DNA from: Desulfuromonadaceae bacterium
GTDB lineage: Bacteria > Desulfobacterota > Desulfuromonadia > Desulfuromonadales > JAHYIW01
Length of the DNA: 39,586 nucleotides
Direction: 5' to 3'
Assembly: GCA_019429445.1 (NCBI GenBank)
Contig: JAHYIW010000025.1
Coordinates: 1-39,586, forward strand
In this document: piece after piece, positions 24,399-34,116 of the stretch
Position numbering within the stretch: position 1 is the stretch's first letter
Layout of the letters: each line of letters opens with the position of its first letter
Made by a program: the position numbers and the translations under genes
The notes under the pieces: model-generated
What the model saw: the letters and a program-made list of their open reading frames with translations, nothing else
Told to the model about the DNA's origin: nothing
The model's database searches: none

Positions 24399-24788
24399 TC
24401 ATGGCGCCCCTTTCAGCACCGGATACCCCCGCAGTTGCCAGGAATAGATGCCACCGATCAAGTTAAAAACATCACTGTGCCCCGACCTGGACAGATAGTT
24501 GGCAACCTGCGCGCTACGTGAACCGACCGCGCAATAAACCAGCACCGGTCGATCTTGCGGCACCTCGGCGCGACGTTGAACAACTTTATCGATCGGAATC
24601 AGTCGCGCATTTTTCAACCGCAGATCAAAATATTCCTGCGCAGTGCGCACATCGAGTAAAAATACCCGCGCGTCATGCTGCAATAATTGATACGCGTCCG
24701 CCGCCGAAATATTTTTAACATCTTGCGCCTGCCCGAAGGAAACAGCCAGCAACACAATCATGCCCGCTACCAACACAATCTTTTTCAT
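24399..24788 (-). CDS. Exported single-domain rhodanese
   Basis: The start at 24788 (MKKIVLV, with TTGGAG upstream) gives 129 residues and begins with a signal peptide (IVLVAGMIVLLAVSFGQAQ). The rhodanese domain follows: ISAADAYQLLQHDARVFLLDVRTAQEYFDLRLKNARLIP, then the active-site loop with Cys86 in VYCAVGSRSAQVANYL, and the ending VFNLIGGIYSWQLRGYPV. The loop CAVGSRS is a normal rhodanese-type sulfurtransferase loop. The protein would carry sulfane sulfur in the periplasm. It is divergent from glpX. Confidence 0.88.
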   Translation of the reverse strand: MKKIVLVAGMIVLLAVSFGQAQDVKNISAADAYQLLQHDARVFLLDVRTAQEYFDLRLKNARLIPIDKVVQRRAEVPQDRPVLVYCAVGSRSAQVANYLSRSGHSDVFNLIGGIYSWQLRGYPVLKGAP

Positions 24789-24935
24789 CGTACAGCTCCA
24801 ATAATTAAATAATTGATATATTTGATTGTATGACATTCCGAAGTAAAAATGCAACTTTTTCCGCGCTTGAGTTGCCATACAAAACGTGCCATCATGAGGC
24901 TCCGTAATACCTGTCTTCGCTTCAAGGAGTTCGTC

Positions 24936-25892
24936 ATGGATCGCAATCTTGCAATGGAACTGGCTCGCGTCACCGAAGCGGCGGCTCTCGCCTGCGGACG
25001 CTGGGTCGGCAAAGGAAATAAACTCGCCGCCGACGACGCCGCCACAGAGGCGATGCGACGTACTCTCGATTCAATCGATATCAACGGTACAGTGGTGATC
25101 GGTGAGGGGGAAATGGATGAGGCGCCGATGCTCTATATCGGCGAAAAGGTCGGCAACGACAGCGCTGCAAATGAGGTCGATATCGCTGTCGATCCCCTCG
25201 AAGGAACCAACATCTGCGCGAAGGGAATGAGCGGTGCGATCGCCACGATTGCACTGGCACCCAAAGGGGGATTTTTACACGCGCCCGACATGTACATGGA
25301 AAAAATCGTCGTCGGCCCGGCTGGCAAGGGCGCGATCGATATTGATGCTTCGCCGACCGAGAACCTGAAACGGATTGCCGAGTCAAAAAGCTGCTACATC
25401 GAGGATCTCACCGTGGTCGTCCTTGACCGCCCCCGTCACGACAAGATGGTCAGTGAACTCCGCAAGGCCGGTGCGCGTATCCATCTGATTAGCGACGGGG
25501 ATGTTTCCCCGGCGATCGCTACGGCGGTCGAAGAGAGTGGTATCGACCTGATGATGGGGGTTGGCGGGGCGCCGGAAGGCGTACTGGCTGCCGCCGCGCT
25601 CAAGTGCATGGGGGGCGATATGCAGGGCCGCCTGGTTTTCATGACTAATGAAGAACGCGACCGCGCAAAATCGATGGGTATCGACAATTTTGACAAGGTC
25701 TACGGAGTTGACGAAATGGCCAGGGGCGAGGTTGTTTTCGCCGCGTCGGGGGTCACCAGCGGCGACCTGTTACGCGGGGTACGTTATTTCTCGGGCGGTG
25801 CCATCACGCATTCCATCGTTATGCGGGCCAAAAGTCGCACCGTGCGCTTTATCGAAAGCCATCATTACTTCGATTTCAAGCCACTCTACTGA
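24936..25892 (+). CDS. glpX: Class II fructose-1,6-bisphosphatase GlpX
   Basis: The enzyme hydrolyses fructose 1,6-bisphosphate to fructose 6-phosphate in gluconeogenesis. The start at 24936 (MDRNLAMELARVTEAAALACGRWVGKGNK) follows AAGGAG and gives 318 residues, the usual length. Metal-binding blocks are GEGEMDEAPMLYIGEKVG and VDIAVDPLEGTN, and the substrate-binding region includes GVGGAPEGVLAAAALKCMGG. The C-terminal ITHSIVMRAKSRTVRFIE is typical of the family. Codon use is ordinary. It is followed by the cytidylate-kinase-like gene 86 bases downstream. Confidence 0.95.
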   Translation: MDRNLAMELARVTEAAALACGRWVGKGNKLAADDAATEAMRRTLDSIDINGTVVIGEGEMDEAPMLYIGEKVGNDSAANEVDIAVDPLEGTNICAKGMSGAIATIALAPKGGFLHAPDMYMEKIVVGPAGKGAIDIDASPTENLKRIAESKSCYIEDLTVVVLDRPRHDKMVSELRKAGARIHLISDGDVSPAIATAVEESGIDLMMGVGGAPEGVLAAAALKCMGGDMQGRLVFMTNEERDRAKSMGIDNFDKVYGVDEMARGEVVFAASGVTSGDLLRGVRYFSGGAITHSIVMRAKSRTVRFIESHHYFDFKPLY

Positions 25893-25978
25893 AGCACAAT
25901 AAATGCTTGTCATTAGCCGGTCTTGTTGTTAGAATTCCGACGATTCCCTTGGCAGCTCAGCAACAGAGGATAGATTTC

Positions 25979-26806
25979 ATGGCAATTATTACGGTCTCTC
26001 GGGAAATGGGCAGTGGAGGTATTCCGATTGCTCACCGCGCCGCTGAAGAGCTCGGCTATACGCTGGTGGACGGTGAAGCAATTCGCAGCGTCGCCGCCAA
26101 CTATGGGTTGACTCTCGACGCAGTCGAAAACGCGGACGAAAAACCACCCGCGTTTGTCGAAAAATATGACGAAAAGATCCTGGTCGATCTGCACCTGATT
26201 GAGCAGATCGTCTTGGAATACGCTCAGCGGGGAAATGTCATTATTTATGGCCGCGGTGGTCAGGACCTGCTGAACAATATTGACAGTGTCCTGAGGGTGC
26301 GCATCACGGCACCCTTTGAGGAACGCGTCGAGCGCTGGGCCGAACGCGAGTGGCTCGACCCCGATCTGGCCCGGGTCCTGGTTCGCAAAAGCGATCAACA
26401 GCGCAACGGTTTCATCAAATATTATTTTGATCGTAACTGGGAAGACCCAATCAATTATGATTTGGTCATCAATACCTCCCGCCTCTCTGAGGACACTGCG
26501 GTCGCCCTGATTTGCGCCGCAGTCAAGGATGAAAATCTGGTCGAAAACAAGCAGCAGAGTAAAAAGCGAATCGCTTCCCTGCTTGTTCGTAAAAAAGCCG
26601 CAATTGCGATGCTCTCGTCAAAGGAGCTTGACGGACAGCATGTCTCTCTGGAATGTTGCGATGGGGTGCTAACGTTGGGGGGGCACGTTCACAGTCAGAA
26701 AGAACGAAACGCTGTCCTCTCGATCGCCAGGAATATTTCCGGGGTTGACGCGATTGCCGATAAGCTTACGGTTATCAGTTATCGGAATGAACCTGAAGAA
26801 AATTGA
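25979..26806 (+). CDS. Cytidylate-kinase-like protein fused to a BON domain
   Basis: The start at 25979 (MAIITVSREMGSGGIPIAHR, with GAGG upstream) gives 275 residues. Residues 1-200 fit the cytidylate-kinase-like family (PF13189): the phosphate-binding loop SREMGSGG, the GYTLVDGEAI strand, VIIYGRGGQDLLNN and a C-terminal lid region (FIKYYFDRNWEDPINYDLVINTSRLS). A linker rich in Lys leads to residues of about 220-270 that form a BON-like domain (VSLECCDGVLTLGGHVHSQKERNAVLSIARNISGVDAIADKLTV). BON domains bind phospholipid or small ligands and are usually found in exported or channel proteins, so the pairing is unusual. No signal peptide is seen. The substrate is not known. A strong terminator follows. 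Confidence 0.75.
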   Translation: MAIITVSREMGSGGIPIAHRAAEELGYTLVDGEAIRSVAANYGLTLDAVENADEKPPAFVEKYDEKILVDLHLIEQIVLEYAQRGNVIIYGRGGQDLLNNIDSVLRVRITAPFEERVERWAEREWLDPDLARVLVRKSDQQRNGFIKYYFDRNWEDPINYDLVINTSRLSEDTAVALICAAVKDENLVENKQQSKKRIASLLVRKKAAIAMLSSKELDGQHVSLECCDGVLTLGGHVHSQKERNAVLSIARNISGVDAIADKLTVISYRNEPEEN

Positions 26807-26822
26807 CTACACTCTGATTCAT

Positions 26823-26860
26823 CAACAAAAAAGCCGACCACATGGTCGGCTTTTTTGTTG
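26823..26860 (+). terminator. Strong terminator after the kinase-BON gene
   Basis: A perfect 17-bp stem (26823-26839 with 26844-26860) closes on the loop ACAT. The descending arm includes TTTTTT. It may work in both directions. Confidence 0.92.
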
Positions 26861-26971
26861 AATTTTTCTTCCATCTTCCCCCTTCTCCCTTGTCGCAAAA
26901 CACCACTCATGCTAGAGTGTCACGCTAAAATATCATTCCGCTTTTGAAGCGAAAAAACGAGGTAGAATACT

Positions 26972-27718
26972 ATGTCTGGTCACAGCAAATGGGCAAACAT
27001 CAAACACCGCAAAGGCGCACAGGACGCTAAACGCGGAAAGATCTTTACAAAACTGATCAAGGAAATTACCGTCGCCGCCAAAATTGGCGGCGACGATCTC
27101 GAAGCAAATGCACGGTTGCGGCTGGCCGTTGATAAAGCCAAGCAAGCCAATATGCCGAAAGACAATATTGATCGGGCGATCAAAAAAGGCACCGGCGATC
27201 TGGATGGCGTGGTCTACGAGGAGGGCATCTTTGAAGGCTACGGGCCGGGTGGCATTGCGGTGATTGTTGAGTTTCTGACCGACAATCGCACCCGTACCGT
27301 GGCTGATGTACGACATGCCTTCACCAAGTTTGGCGGCAGTCTCGGTGTCAGTGGTTCGGTGTCATTTATGTTCGACCGCAAGGGGCAAATCATTTTTGAC
27401 GGCGATGCTGATTTCGATACCATTTTTGAAGCGGCCCTCGAAGCCGGGGCTGAGGATGTCAAGGAAGAGGACGATGTCATCGAGGTCATTACCGCGCCAG
27501 GAGAGCTGGAGGCGGTCCGTATCGCGATTGATGACCGGGGGTTGCAATACCAATCGGCGGAAGTCACCATGATTCCCCAAACGATGACAGCAATTGAAGG
27601 TAAACAGGCGGAATCATTAATGAAAATGATTGACGTCCTGGAAGACAACGACGATGTGCAGAGCGTTCATACCAATTTCGACATCTCCGACGCGGAGATG
27701 GAGCGGATTATGGGCTAA
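26972..27718 (+). CDS. yebC: YebC/PmpR-family protein
   Basis: The 248-residue protein starts [32 protein letters not shown], the invariant opening of YebC/PmpR/TACO1 proteins. Other blocks are [20 protein letters not shown]-like ([24 protein letters not shown]) and [17 protein letters not shown]. These proteins were first described as transcriptional regulators, and more recent work links them to translation of proline-rich stretches. The placement directly before ruvC is common in bacteria. GAGG precedes the ATG, and ruvC follows after 16 bases. Confidence 0.95.
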   Translation: MSGHSKWANIKHRKGAQDAKRGKIFTKLIKEITVAAKIGGDDLEANARLRLAVDKAKQANMPKDNIDRAIKKGTGDLDGVVYEEGIFEGYGPGGIAVIVEFLTDNRTRTVADVRHAFTKFGGSLGVSGSVSFMFDRKGQIIFDGDADFDTIFEAALEAGAEDVKEEDDVIEVITAPGELEAVRIAIDDRGLQYQSAEVTMIPQTMTAIEGKQAESLMKMIDVLEDNDDVQSVHTNFDISDAEMERIMG

Positions 27719-27734
27719 CGGGTGCAACTGACTC

Positions 27735-28238
27735 ATGCGCATCCTCGGCATTGATCCCGGCAGCCGGATCACCGGTTACGGTGTGATCGAAAAAACCGGC
27801 AATCGCCTGGTGCATATCGACAACGGCCCGCTGGTGACAAAAAGTACCGCGCCCTTTGCCGATCGTCTCAAGCAAATCTATGACGGCTTGGGCGAAATTA
27901 TTTGTAGATACGCCCCGGAAGTGGTCGCCGTTGAACAAATCTTTGTTGCGCGCAACGTCAACAGCGCCCTCAAACTCGGTCATGCCCGCGGAGCAGCACT
28001 GCTGGCCGGAGTCAACGCCAATCTGCCGATTTTTGAATATACTGCACTACAAGTCAAAAGTGCGGTGGTCGGTTACGGGCGGGCAGACAAACAACAGGTT
28101 CAGCAGATGGTGCGTGTACTACTCAGTTTACCGGAAATCGCCCAGGAGGATTCCGCTGACGCCCTTGCTGTCGCCATCTGTCACGCCCACAGCGGCGGAC
28201 TGAATCAACGGCTGGCCGACCTGACCAAAGTTCGCTGA
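27735..28238 (+). CDS. ruvC: Holliday junction resolvase RuvC
   Basis: RuvC cuts Holliday junctions in the RuvABC complex. The 167-residue length is normal. The four acidic residues are present: D7 in [14 protein letters not shown] in [12 protein letters not shown], and D residues in [16 protein letters not shown]. The segment [15 protein letters not shown] is typical. It lies between yebC and ruvA, 12 bases before the latter. Confidence 0.96.
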   Translation: MRILGIDPGSRITGYGVIEKTGNRLVHIDNGPLVTKSTAPFADRLKQIYDGLGEIICRYAPEVVAVEQIFVARNVNSALKLGHARGAALLAGVNANLPIFEYTALQVKSAVVGYGRADKQQVQQMVRVLLSLPEIAQEDSADALAVAICHAHSGGLNQRLADLTKVR

Positions 28239-28250
28239 CAGGATATCCGG

Positions 28251-28844
28251 ATGATTGCACTTATCAGAGGTCAGATCGCGTTTAAGTCCCTCGACCACGT
28301 CATTGTCGATGTCGGGGGGGTTGGCTATCGGCTGAGCATCCCGCTGACCACGTTTTATGCTCTCCCCGAAAGTGGCGAGGTCCGGCTTCATGTCCACACC
28401 CAGGTCCGGGAAGACGCCATCAATCTGTTCGGCTTTCTCACCATGGAAGACAAGGCGCTGTTCAAGTTGCTCCTCTCCATTTCAGGGGTTGGGCCGAAAG
28501 TGGCAATCAATATTCTCTCCCACCTCAGCGCCCCCGATCTGCGTCAGGCACTGGCAACGAGTGACGTCGCCCGGCTGTCGGGAATTCCCGGTATCGGCAA
28601 AAAAACCGCTGAGCGTCTGGCACTGGAGTTGCGCGACAAAATAGCCAAAACTGCGGCAGACAATGGCGGTGATACCGTCGCGCACCCTTCGCCTGGCAAT
28701 ATCCTTGACGACGCGCTCTCTGCGCTGATGAATCTCGGCTACAAGGAAAAGCAGGCCCGGCAAACCTTGAATGCGCTTGAAATTGCACCTGAATCAACCG
28801 TTGAAGATGTTCTTAAAGGTGCATTGAAAGTTCTGGTTAAGTAG
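28251..28844 (+). CDS. ruvA: Holliday junction branch migration protein RuvA
   Basis: RuvA holds the four-way junction for RuvB. The 197-residue protein has the N-terminal OB domain (MIALIRGQIAFKSLDHVIVDVGGVGYRLSIP). Tandem helix-hairpin-helix motifs follow (LLLSISGVGPKVAINILSHL and VARLSGIPGIGKKTAERLALELRDK), and the C-terminal RuvB-binding domain holds NLGYKEKQARQTL. It is followed by a 60-bp spacer with a short repeat and then ruvB. Confidence 0.96.
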   Translation: MIALIRGQIAFKSLDHVIVDVGGVGYRLSIPLTTFYALPESGEVRLHVHTQVREDAINLFGFLTMEDKALFKLLLSISGVGPKVAINILSHLSAPDLRQALATSDVARLSGIPGIGKKTAERLALELRDKIAKTAADNGGDTVAHPSPGNILDDALSALMNLGYKEKQARQTLNALEIAPESTVEDVLKGALKVLVK

Positions 28845-28858
28845 AGTATTACGCTTTT

Positions 28859-28885
28859 TCTTCGTGTTCTCCGTGAGCTTCGTGG
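28859..28885 (+). repeat. Three imperfect 9-bp tandem repeats before ruvB
   Basis: Three units follow without gap: TCTTCGTGT, TCTCCGTGA and GCTTCGTGG. They fill the only sizeable gap in the ruv cluster. I have seen similar CTTCGTG-rich spacer strings in other proteobacterial genomes, but a role is not known to me. Confidence 0.55.
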
Positions 28886-28904
28886 TGAACTTAAACAGTG
28901 AGCA

Positions 28905-29945
28905 GTGAAACTGATGGAAGAACGCCTGATCACCCCCGACTCCCTGAACGAGGACCATTTTGAGGCTTCACTGCGCCCACGCCTGATCGACGAATATGTC
29001 GGGCAGGCCAAAGCAAAAGAAAATCTCATTGTCTTCATTGAGGCTGCGCGCGGACGTGATGAAGCCCTCGACCATGTGCTCTTCTACGGGCCTCCCGGAC
29101 TCGGCAAAACCACTCTGGCAAACATTGTCGCCAATGAAATGGGCGTCAACATCAAAAGCACCTCCGGGCCGGTGATTGAAAAACCTGGCGATCTCGCGGC
29201 GATTCTGACCAATCTGGATGCCGGGGACGTCCTTTTTATCGACGAGATTCATCGCCTTTCACCGGTCGTGGAAGAGATTCTCTATCCGGCGATGGAAGAC
29301 TACCAACTCGACATCATCATCGGCCAGGGGCCTTCGGCCCGCACCATCAAACTCGATTTGCCGCGTTTCACGCTGGTCGGGGCGACCACCCGCGCCGGAT
29401 TGCTCTCCTCGCCGCTGCGTGACCGCTTCGGCGTCATCAGCCGCCTCGAATTTTATTCCAACGCCGAACTGGCGATTATCGTCACCCGCAGCGCCGCTAT
29501 TTTAAAAATTGCCATCGATGCAAAAGGCGCTGCGGAAATCGCTCGACGCAGCCGCGGAACGCCACGGATTGCCAACCGTCTCCTGCGGCGGGTGCGCGAT
29601 TTTGCCCAGGTTCAGGGGCACGGCGTGATCGATGTCGAGACCGCCGACCATGCCCTCCATCGCCTGGAGGTTGACCACTGCGGTTTTGATTTCATGGATC
29701 GGCTCTTGCTGACCACAATTATCGATAAATTCAGCGGTGGGCCGGTCGGGCTCGACACGCTGGCCGCAGCAATCGGGGAAGAGAAAGACACGCTCGAAGA
29801 TGTGATTGAACCGTTCCTGATTCAACAGGGATTTTTGAACCGTACCCCCCGCGGTCGCGTTGTCACCGAGCGCGCGCTGAAACACTTTCATCGCGCGCTA
29901 CCGGGCGCATCCGGACCACTTTTCAGTGACTACGATCAACCGTAA
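28905..29945 (+). CDS. ruvB: Holliday junction branch migration ATPase RuvB
   Basis: RuvB is the AAA+ motor that drives branch migration. The product has 346 residues from GTG 28905, or 343 from ATG 28914. Neither start has a strong ribosome-binding site. Walker A is GPPGLGKT, Walker B is LFIDEIHRL, and the sensor/arginine-finger region is [18 protein letters not shown]. The C-terminal winged helix has [29 protein letters not shown] and [18 protein letters not shown]. Its end overlaps the candidate start of the 766-residue gene by 20 bases, so the two are probably co-translated. Confidence 0.96.
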   Translation: MKLMEERLITPDSLNEDHFEASLRPRLIDEYVGQAKAKENLIVFIEAARGRDEALDHVLFYGPPGLGKTTLANIVANEMGVNIKSTSGPVIEKPGDLAAILTNLDAGDVLFIDEIHRLSPVVEEILYPAMEDYQLDIIIGQGPSARTIKLDLPRFTLVGATTRAGLLSSPLRDRFGVISRLEFYSNAELAIIVTRSAAILKIAIDAKGAAEIARRSRGTPRIANRLLRRVRDFAQVQGHGVIDVETADHALHRLEVDHCGFDFMDRLLLTTIIDKFSGGPVGLDTLAAAIGEEKDTLEDVIEPFLIQQGFLNRTPRGRVVTERALKHFHRALPGASGPLFSDYDQP

Positions 29946-32226
29946 AGGGCTCTCTCTTACACCGATGACTCCCCTGGAAAGGCTCCATTTTATCCGTCAG
30001 TTGCACCATTGGTCCGCAGCACTGATCGATGTCGGACGTTACCCGTTTCGCCGCGCCGAAATGTTCCCCCCGGTGGTGACCGCAAGCAAACTGGTTTCAC
30101 CGCCTTTGGTGCTCTGGATCAATCGTCAAAGTCTCCAGGCCGGGGGCGTTATCTTCCTTTCCGATACGGGCTCAGAACCGCGCGATGCAGCCCGTTGTGC
30201 GCGGGCCCTCGGGATCAATTACTTTATCTTCTGGACCCCGCGAAACCTTACTTTATGGGAGCAGGCGAATGAAGCACACCCGCCCCACGCGGTGTGGGAA
30301 TGCCCCGCGCCCCAGCCACAGCAGATTAATGATTTCCAGTTACTGTTGACGGAAGTCTTTGACCAGTTTCGCCAGCGGCTTATCCCCGGCGCCATCAGTG
30401 ATGCCGACTTGGCCCCCGACTACTTTGCCACGCTTTGCTACCACACCCTCTTGTCGATTCGGCAACCGTTGCGTGAAGCCTTGCGCGTCGCTCGCGGGGC
30501 CAACACCTCCCCCCCCAACCTGCACCCCGCGCATGCTGCTTTTTCCTGGAGTATCGCAATTCTGCTCGATGCGCTGGCCCACCAGATCGACGAGCAACGT
30601 AGCGCTGGAGCTATTTCCGTCGCAGAGCTTCTGGCAGAGCAACTGTCTCCATGTCTCGATGCGCTAACAACCGGCATTGCGTTGCCGGACGCTGTCCATA
30701 CCGTCATCCGTCAGCTTGAGCATCGCCTGCGTCAGCTCGGCTGGGGGACAGATCGTCAACGGGCTGTGGCGACGATTGAGCAGTGGATAGACAGATGCAG
30801 TCCACTGCTTAATCATCGTACCTCCGCATGGATCGAACCTTTACCACTGTCGGAAAAGCGCCTTTTCGTCAATCTGCCGACTGCTGCGCCGCGCGATATC
30901 TCCATCGCCCCGACACCGTTGCACGCTGCCACTACCTTGTGCCGCCTGCTGGACAGCAACGATGGAGCCTGCGCGCAGTCGCTTGCATGGTCAGGACTGA
31001 CCTCGGAATCGTTCACTACCGTCGTCGCATCCTTGCCCCGTCAGCTTTTCTCCCCCTTTAATTTTCGCACCACAGAGGGACAGGCCGTGCTGCGCAAAAC
31101 TTGGCCAAGTCGTCGTTTTTCTCTGACTGGGCAGACGCCGGCGTGGATCTACCACGGTCTTGCCCTGCTGGCCGTCCCGTGCAACGACGGCGCGTTATTT
31201 CTGGAACTCCCGGAGGAGTGGCTCATCCCCCCGGCAAACGCTCACTTTATCGAACTGATCAACCGCCATTACCAGCTCACGGAACTCTGTCTGGCCGATC
31301 ACCGTCGCCAGCGCCTGAAACTTTGCCGCACCACCGTTGCAGGCGCCGTTGTCGTCACCGGAGATCATGGTCCGCGACACTTGCCTGCCGACGCGGAACA
31401 ACCACTCACCGCATCCCGTCTTCGTCTGGCCCTCAGCGCAGCGGACGATCTCTGGGAAGCGTTGGCGGCCGGACAGCTGACTCCGCCGCTGGAGAAGTCG
31501 GACCAGCGTCTCACCCTCGCCGCCGAAACAACACTCTTCCGCTCCAGTGCCTGCGGTAAATTCCTTGCACCATTCCTTGATGATGCGGAACTTATGCCAC
31601 TGCCGCCATTTGATCTGCTGGCGCTCTTTACCGGAGCAACAAACGCCACCGACGTCGAAAAGGCCGAGCGTGAGCTCTACCGACGGCTCGACATGCGTCC
31701 TTTTGACTGGGACGCCCTCCGTCAACCCAAGGATGTTAGTGACGGCAAACGCCGCCTGTTACGTCTGCCGCGGACAAAAATTCTGGATGAGCTGCAACTG
31801 GCTGCACACGCCGAAGGATTGCCCCGATTTCCGCACCATTATCTTTACGACTACTACAAACCTGCGCTGAAGCGCTTTACCTTTTCCGGCCCGCTGGAAC
31901 AACAGGGCGAATTTTTCGGTTGCATTCAACTCCAGGACCCTCATGGCAAACGGATTGACGTTGATCATCTTTCCACCGCAGTCGCGCTGCAATTGGCCTC
32001 ACACCTTTCGGAAAGAGAAGTATCCCTGCCCGAGGACATCGCGATCCTCGCCCGGATCGTGCGCCGCTACTGCAACGACCTGGCGACGCTGAGAAGCAGA
32101 TTGCAAGACCTCGCCCACCGTCATCTTGACAATCAGCGCCAGGCCAACCGGCTGGTCGCTGAAGTCTGGGCACAATTGCCACTTCCCCCCTTAAAACTGC
32201 TTGACAAAATTAATACCATTGATTGA
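29926..32226 (+). CDS. Unrecognised 766-residue protein in the ruv cluster
   Basis: I do not recognise a family. The GTG at 29926 overlaps the ruvB end, and an ATG at 29965 is an alternative giving 753 residues. Neither has a clear ribosome-binding site. Residues 58-112 ([20 protein letters not shown], then [21 protein letters not shown]) look like the fold pattern seen in the N-terminal nuclease domain of type I restriction subunits. That pattern has a strand, an acidic residue, then a helix ending in a G-x-x-Y-x-x-x-T-x-G/R-x-L-x-L-W string. The usual E-x-K catalytic pair is not seen, so any nuclease activity is doubtful. The middle (200-500) is leucine- and alanine-rich helix, and the C-terminus has [21 protein letters not shown] and a basic helical tail. 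No signal peptide or membrane segment is seen. Position after ruvB suggests a role linked to DNA processing, by inference. Confidence 0.6.
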   Translation: MTTINRKGLSLTPMTPLERLHFIRQLHHWSAALIDVGRYPFRRAEMFPPVVTASKLVSPPLVLWINRQSLQAGGVIFLSDTGSEPRDAARCARALGINYFIFWTPRNLTLWEQANEAHPPHAVWECPAPQPQQINDFQLLLTEVFDQFRQRLIPGAISDADLAPDYFATLCYHTLLSIRQPLREALRVARGANTSPPNLHPAHAAFSWSIAILLDALAHQIDEQRSAGAISVAELLAEQLSPCLDALTTGIALPDAVHTVIRQLEHRLRQLGWGTDRQRAVATIEQWIDRCSPLLNHRTSAWIEPLPLSEKRLFVNLPTAAPRDISIAPTPLHAATTLCRLLDSNDGACAQSLAWSGLTSESFTTVVASLPRQLFSPFNFRTTEGQAVLRKTWPSRRFSLTGQTPAWIYHGLALLAVPCNDGALFLELPEEWLIPPANAHFIELINRHYQLTELCLADHRRQRLKLCRTTVAGAVVVTGDHGPRHLPADAEQPLTASRLRLALSAADDLWEALAAGQLTPPLEKSDQRLTLAAETTLFRSSACGKFLAPFLDDAELMPLPPFDLLALFTGATNATDVEKAERELYRRLDMRPFDWDALRQPKDVSDGKRRLLRLPRTKILDELQLAAHAEGLPRFPHHYLYDYYKPALKRFTFSGPLEQQGEFFGCIQLQDPHGKRIDVDHLSTAVALQLASHLSEREVSLPEDIAILARIVRRYCNDLATLRSRLQDLAHRHLDNQRQANRLVAEVWAQLPLPPLKLLDKINTID

Positions 32227-32279
32227 GTAAATCGGATATAATGCCGTTTTGGCGTTTCCTCTGATGACAAAGGCTGCTG

Positions 32280-32819
32280 ATGCGAATCCTCCTGCATATC
32301 TGTTGTGCGAATTGTGCGATTTATCCGGTAAAAGTGCTGCGTGAAAATAACGGGGATGTAAGCGGTTGTTTTTTTAACCACAACATCCACCCCTATCAGG
32401 AATTCAAACGTCGCCTTGACTCACTGAAGGACTACGCCGAGCAGGTAAAACTCAATATCACTTATCAGGAAGAATATCAGCTGGAAGAATTTCTCGCCAA
32501 TGTCGCGCATGATCCACATAATCGCTGCGATTATTGTTATCAGTCCCGCCTGACGGCCACTGCGCGGCTGGCGGCGGAACAGGGCTTCGATGCTTTTTCG
32601 ACCAGCCTGCTCTACTCACGCTATCAGCAACATGACAAGATTCGAGACATTGGCGAAGCACTCGCCAGAAAGTTTAATCTGAAATTTGTTTATCAGGATT
32701 TTCGCAAAGGGTGGAATGACGGCATCAAAACATCCAAAGAGATGAATCTTTACCGCCAGCAATATTGCGGCTGCATCTATTCGGAAAAAGACCGCTACTA
32801 CCCGCGCAGTCGTAACTGA
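32280..32819 (+). CDS. queH: Epoxyqueuosine reductase QueH
   Basis: QueH performs the last step of queuosine tRNA modification, reducing epoxyqueuosine to queuosine, and is unrelated to QueG. The 179-residue protein carries the family cysteines: HICCANCAIYPV near the N-terminus (Cys-Cys-x2-Cys), CDYCY in the middle and YCGCIYSEKDRY at the C-terminus, which together bind Fe-S and metal. The blocks NHNIHPYQEFKRRLDSL and DAFSTSLLYSRYQQHDKI also fit. AAAGG precedes the ATG. It lies 53 bases after the unknown 766-residue gene. Confidence 0.93.
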   Translation: MRILLHICCANCAIYPVKVLRENNGDVSGCFFNHNIHPYQEFKRRLDSLKDYAEQVKLNITYQEEYQLEEFLANVAHDPHNRCDYCYQSRLTATARLAAEQGFDAFSTSLLYSRYQQHDKIRDIGEALARKFNLKFVYQDFRKGWNDGIKTSKEMNLYRQQYCGCIYSEKDRYYPRSRN

Positions 32820-32937
32820 TGCAAGGCTGCGGACGGATATTTTTCGTTTCACATTACCATCGGCAACACTCATTATCAGCTGACTTCCCTGTTCACTGCT
32901 TCTTGCGCCACACGGCTGACGTTAAAGGAATGAGAAC

Positions 32938-33879
32938 ATGACCAGCGGATCGCAACTCAAGGTAGGCCTCGCTCTCGGCAGTGGCGCGGCACGTGGATTG
33001 TCTTTTATCGGCGTGCTCGAAGTTTTCGAGGATGAAGGCATTCCGATAGACTTCATTGCCGGAACCTCCATCGGTGCGGTGATCGGTGCGCTTTACGCCT
33101 CCGGCGTCTCTGCCGCCCAGTTAAAAGAAGCCGCGCTCAATATTGACTGGCGCAAACTGGCCGGATTACTTGATCTGGTATTGCCAAAGTCGGGGTTCAT
33201 CAACGGCAATCAGGTTGCCGAACTTATTGCCGAGTTACTCCCCGCGCGTAATTTTTCCGAACTCCATATCCCGGTCGCGATGACAGCAACCGATGTCGAG
33301 TCTGGAGAATTGGTGATTCTCAAACAGGGCGACCTGCTGGAAGCCCTGCGGGCAGCCATTGCCTTTCCCGGAATTTTCACACCGGTGCGCTATGGAAACC
33401 GGTTCCTGGTTGACGGCGGGCTGTGCAATCCCCTGCCGGTCGATCTTGTCCGGGCGATGGGAGCGGATATCGTCATCGGCGTCAGTGCCATCCCTGATGT
33501 CGACAAGCGTTCTCCGCAAGAAGCCATCTTCCCCTTGCCCAAAGACGATGAGCGGGGCGTCTCACCAAAACTCCCTGCACAATTCTCGGCGGATGGAATT
33601 GAAACACTTTTCCGGCGCATCTGGAAACAACCTGCGACGCGCAAGGATGAACGCAAACCACCAAATATTTTCCGTATTTTTGCCCAAAGCATTGTCATTA
33701 TGGAAAATGAGATTAATGCATTGCGCCTGTCTAAAAACCATGTTGACCTGCTGCTACGCCCCGCACTTCGCAACCTGACGCTGCTGGAATTCCATCGCGC
33801 TGCGGAGGCGATCAAAGCGGGAACCGACATTGCCCACCGTGAACTCCCTGCCCTGCGTAAACTGCTCAACAAAACGTGA
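32938..33879 (+). CDS. Patatin-like phospholipase family protein
   Basis: The 313-residue protein has the patatin catalytic dyad: the oxyanion loop GSGAARGLSFIGVLEVF, the nucleophile elbow GTSIG (Ser44) and the DGG motif in FLVDGGLCNPLPV (Asp159). The family hydrolyses acyl esters of lipids, and bacterial members of this short RssA-like type are cytoplasmic or peripheral. The C-terminal part (SIVIMENEINALRLSKNHVDLLLRP) is typical of the RssA group. AAGGAATGAGAAC precedes the ATG. The substrate is unknown. Confidence 0.88.
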   Translation: MTSGSQLKVGLALGSGAARGLSFIGVLEVFEDEGIPIDFIAGTSIGAVIGALYASGVSAAQLKEAALNIDWRKLAGLLDLVLPKSGFINGNQVAELIAELLPARNFSELHIPVAMTATDVESGELVILKQGDLLEALRAAIAFPGIFTPVRYGNRFLVDGGLCNPLPVDLVRAMGADIVIGVSAIPDVDKRSPQEAIFPLPKDDERGVSPKLPAQFSADGIETLFRRIWKQPATRKDERKPPNIFRIFAQSIVIMENEINALRLSKNHVDLLLRPALRNLTLLEFHRAAEAIKAGTDIAHRELPALRKLLNKT

Positions 33880-34052
33880 AAACAGCGGCGACACACAGTT
33901 AACCAGCACGCTACAGATGTGCGTGCAGCACCACACACAACCGCTGCAATTCCGCAACACATTTCCATTTCATTTTTTTTCATTCAAAAAAACTCTTTTA
34001 TTTCAGCTACATAAAAATACAAAAAAGATGGCAAGGTAATTGCTATTAACAT

Positions 34053-34075
34053 ATCAACAGATACATCTTGTTGAT
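34053..34075 (+). promoter_or_regulatory. Inverted repeat upstream of lpxC
   Basis: ATCAACA (34053-34059) and TGTTGAT (34069-34075) form 7-bp arms around a 9-bp centre, about 40 bases before the lpxC start codon. It could be an operator or a leader structure. I cannot name a regulator. The rest of the 237-bp spacer between the patatin gene and lpxC is AT-rich without further features. Confidence 0.35.
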
Positions 34076-34116
34076 CGAAACACACATTTTGACAGACCAA
34101 AAAGGGACACCTTATC

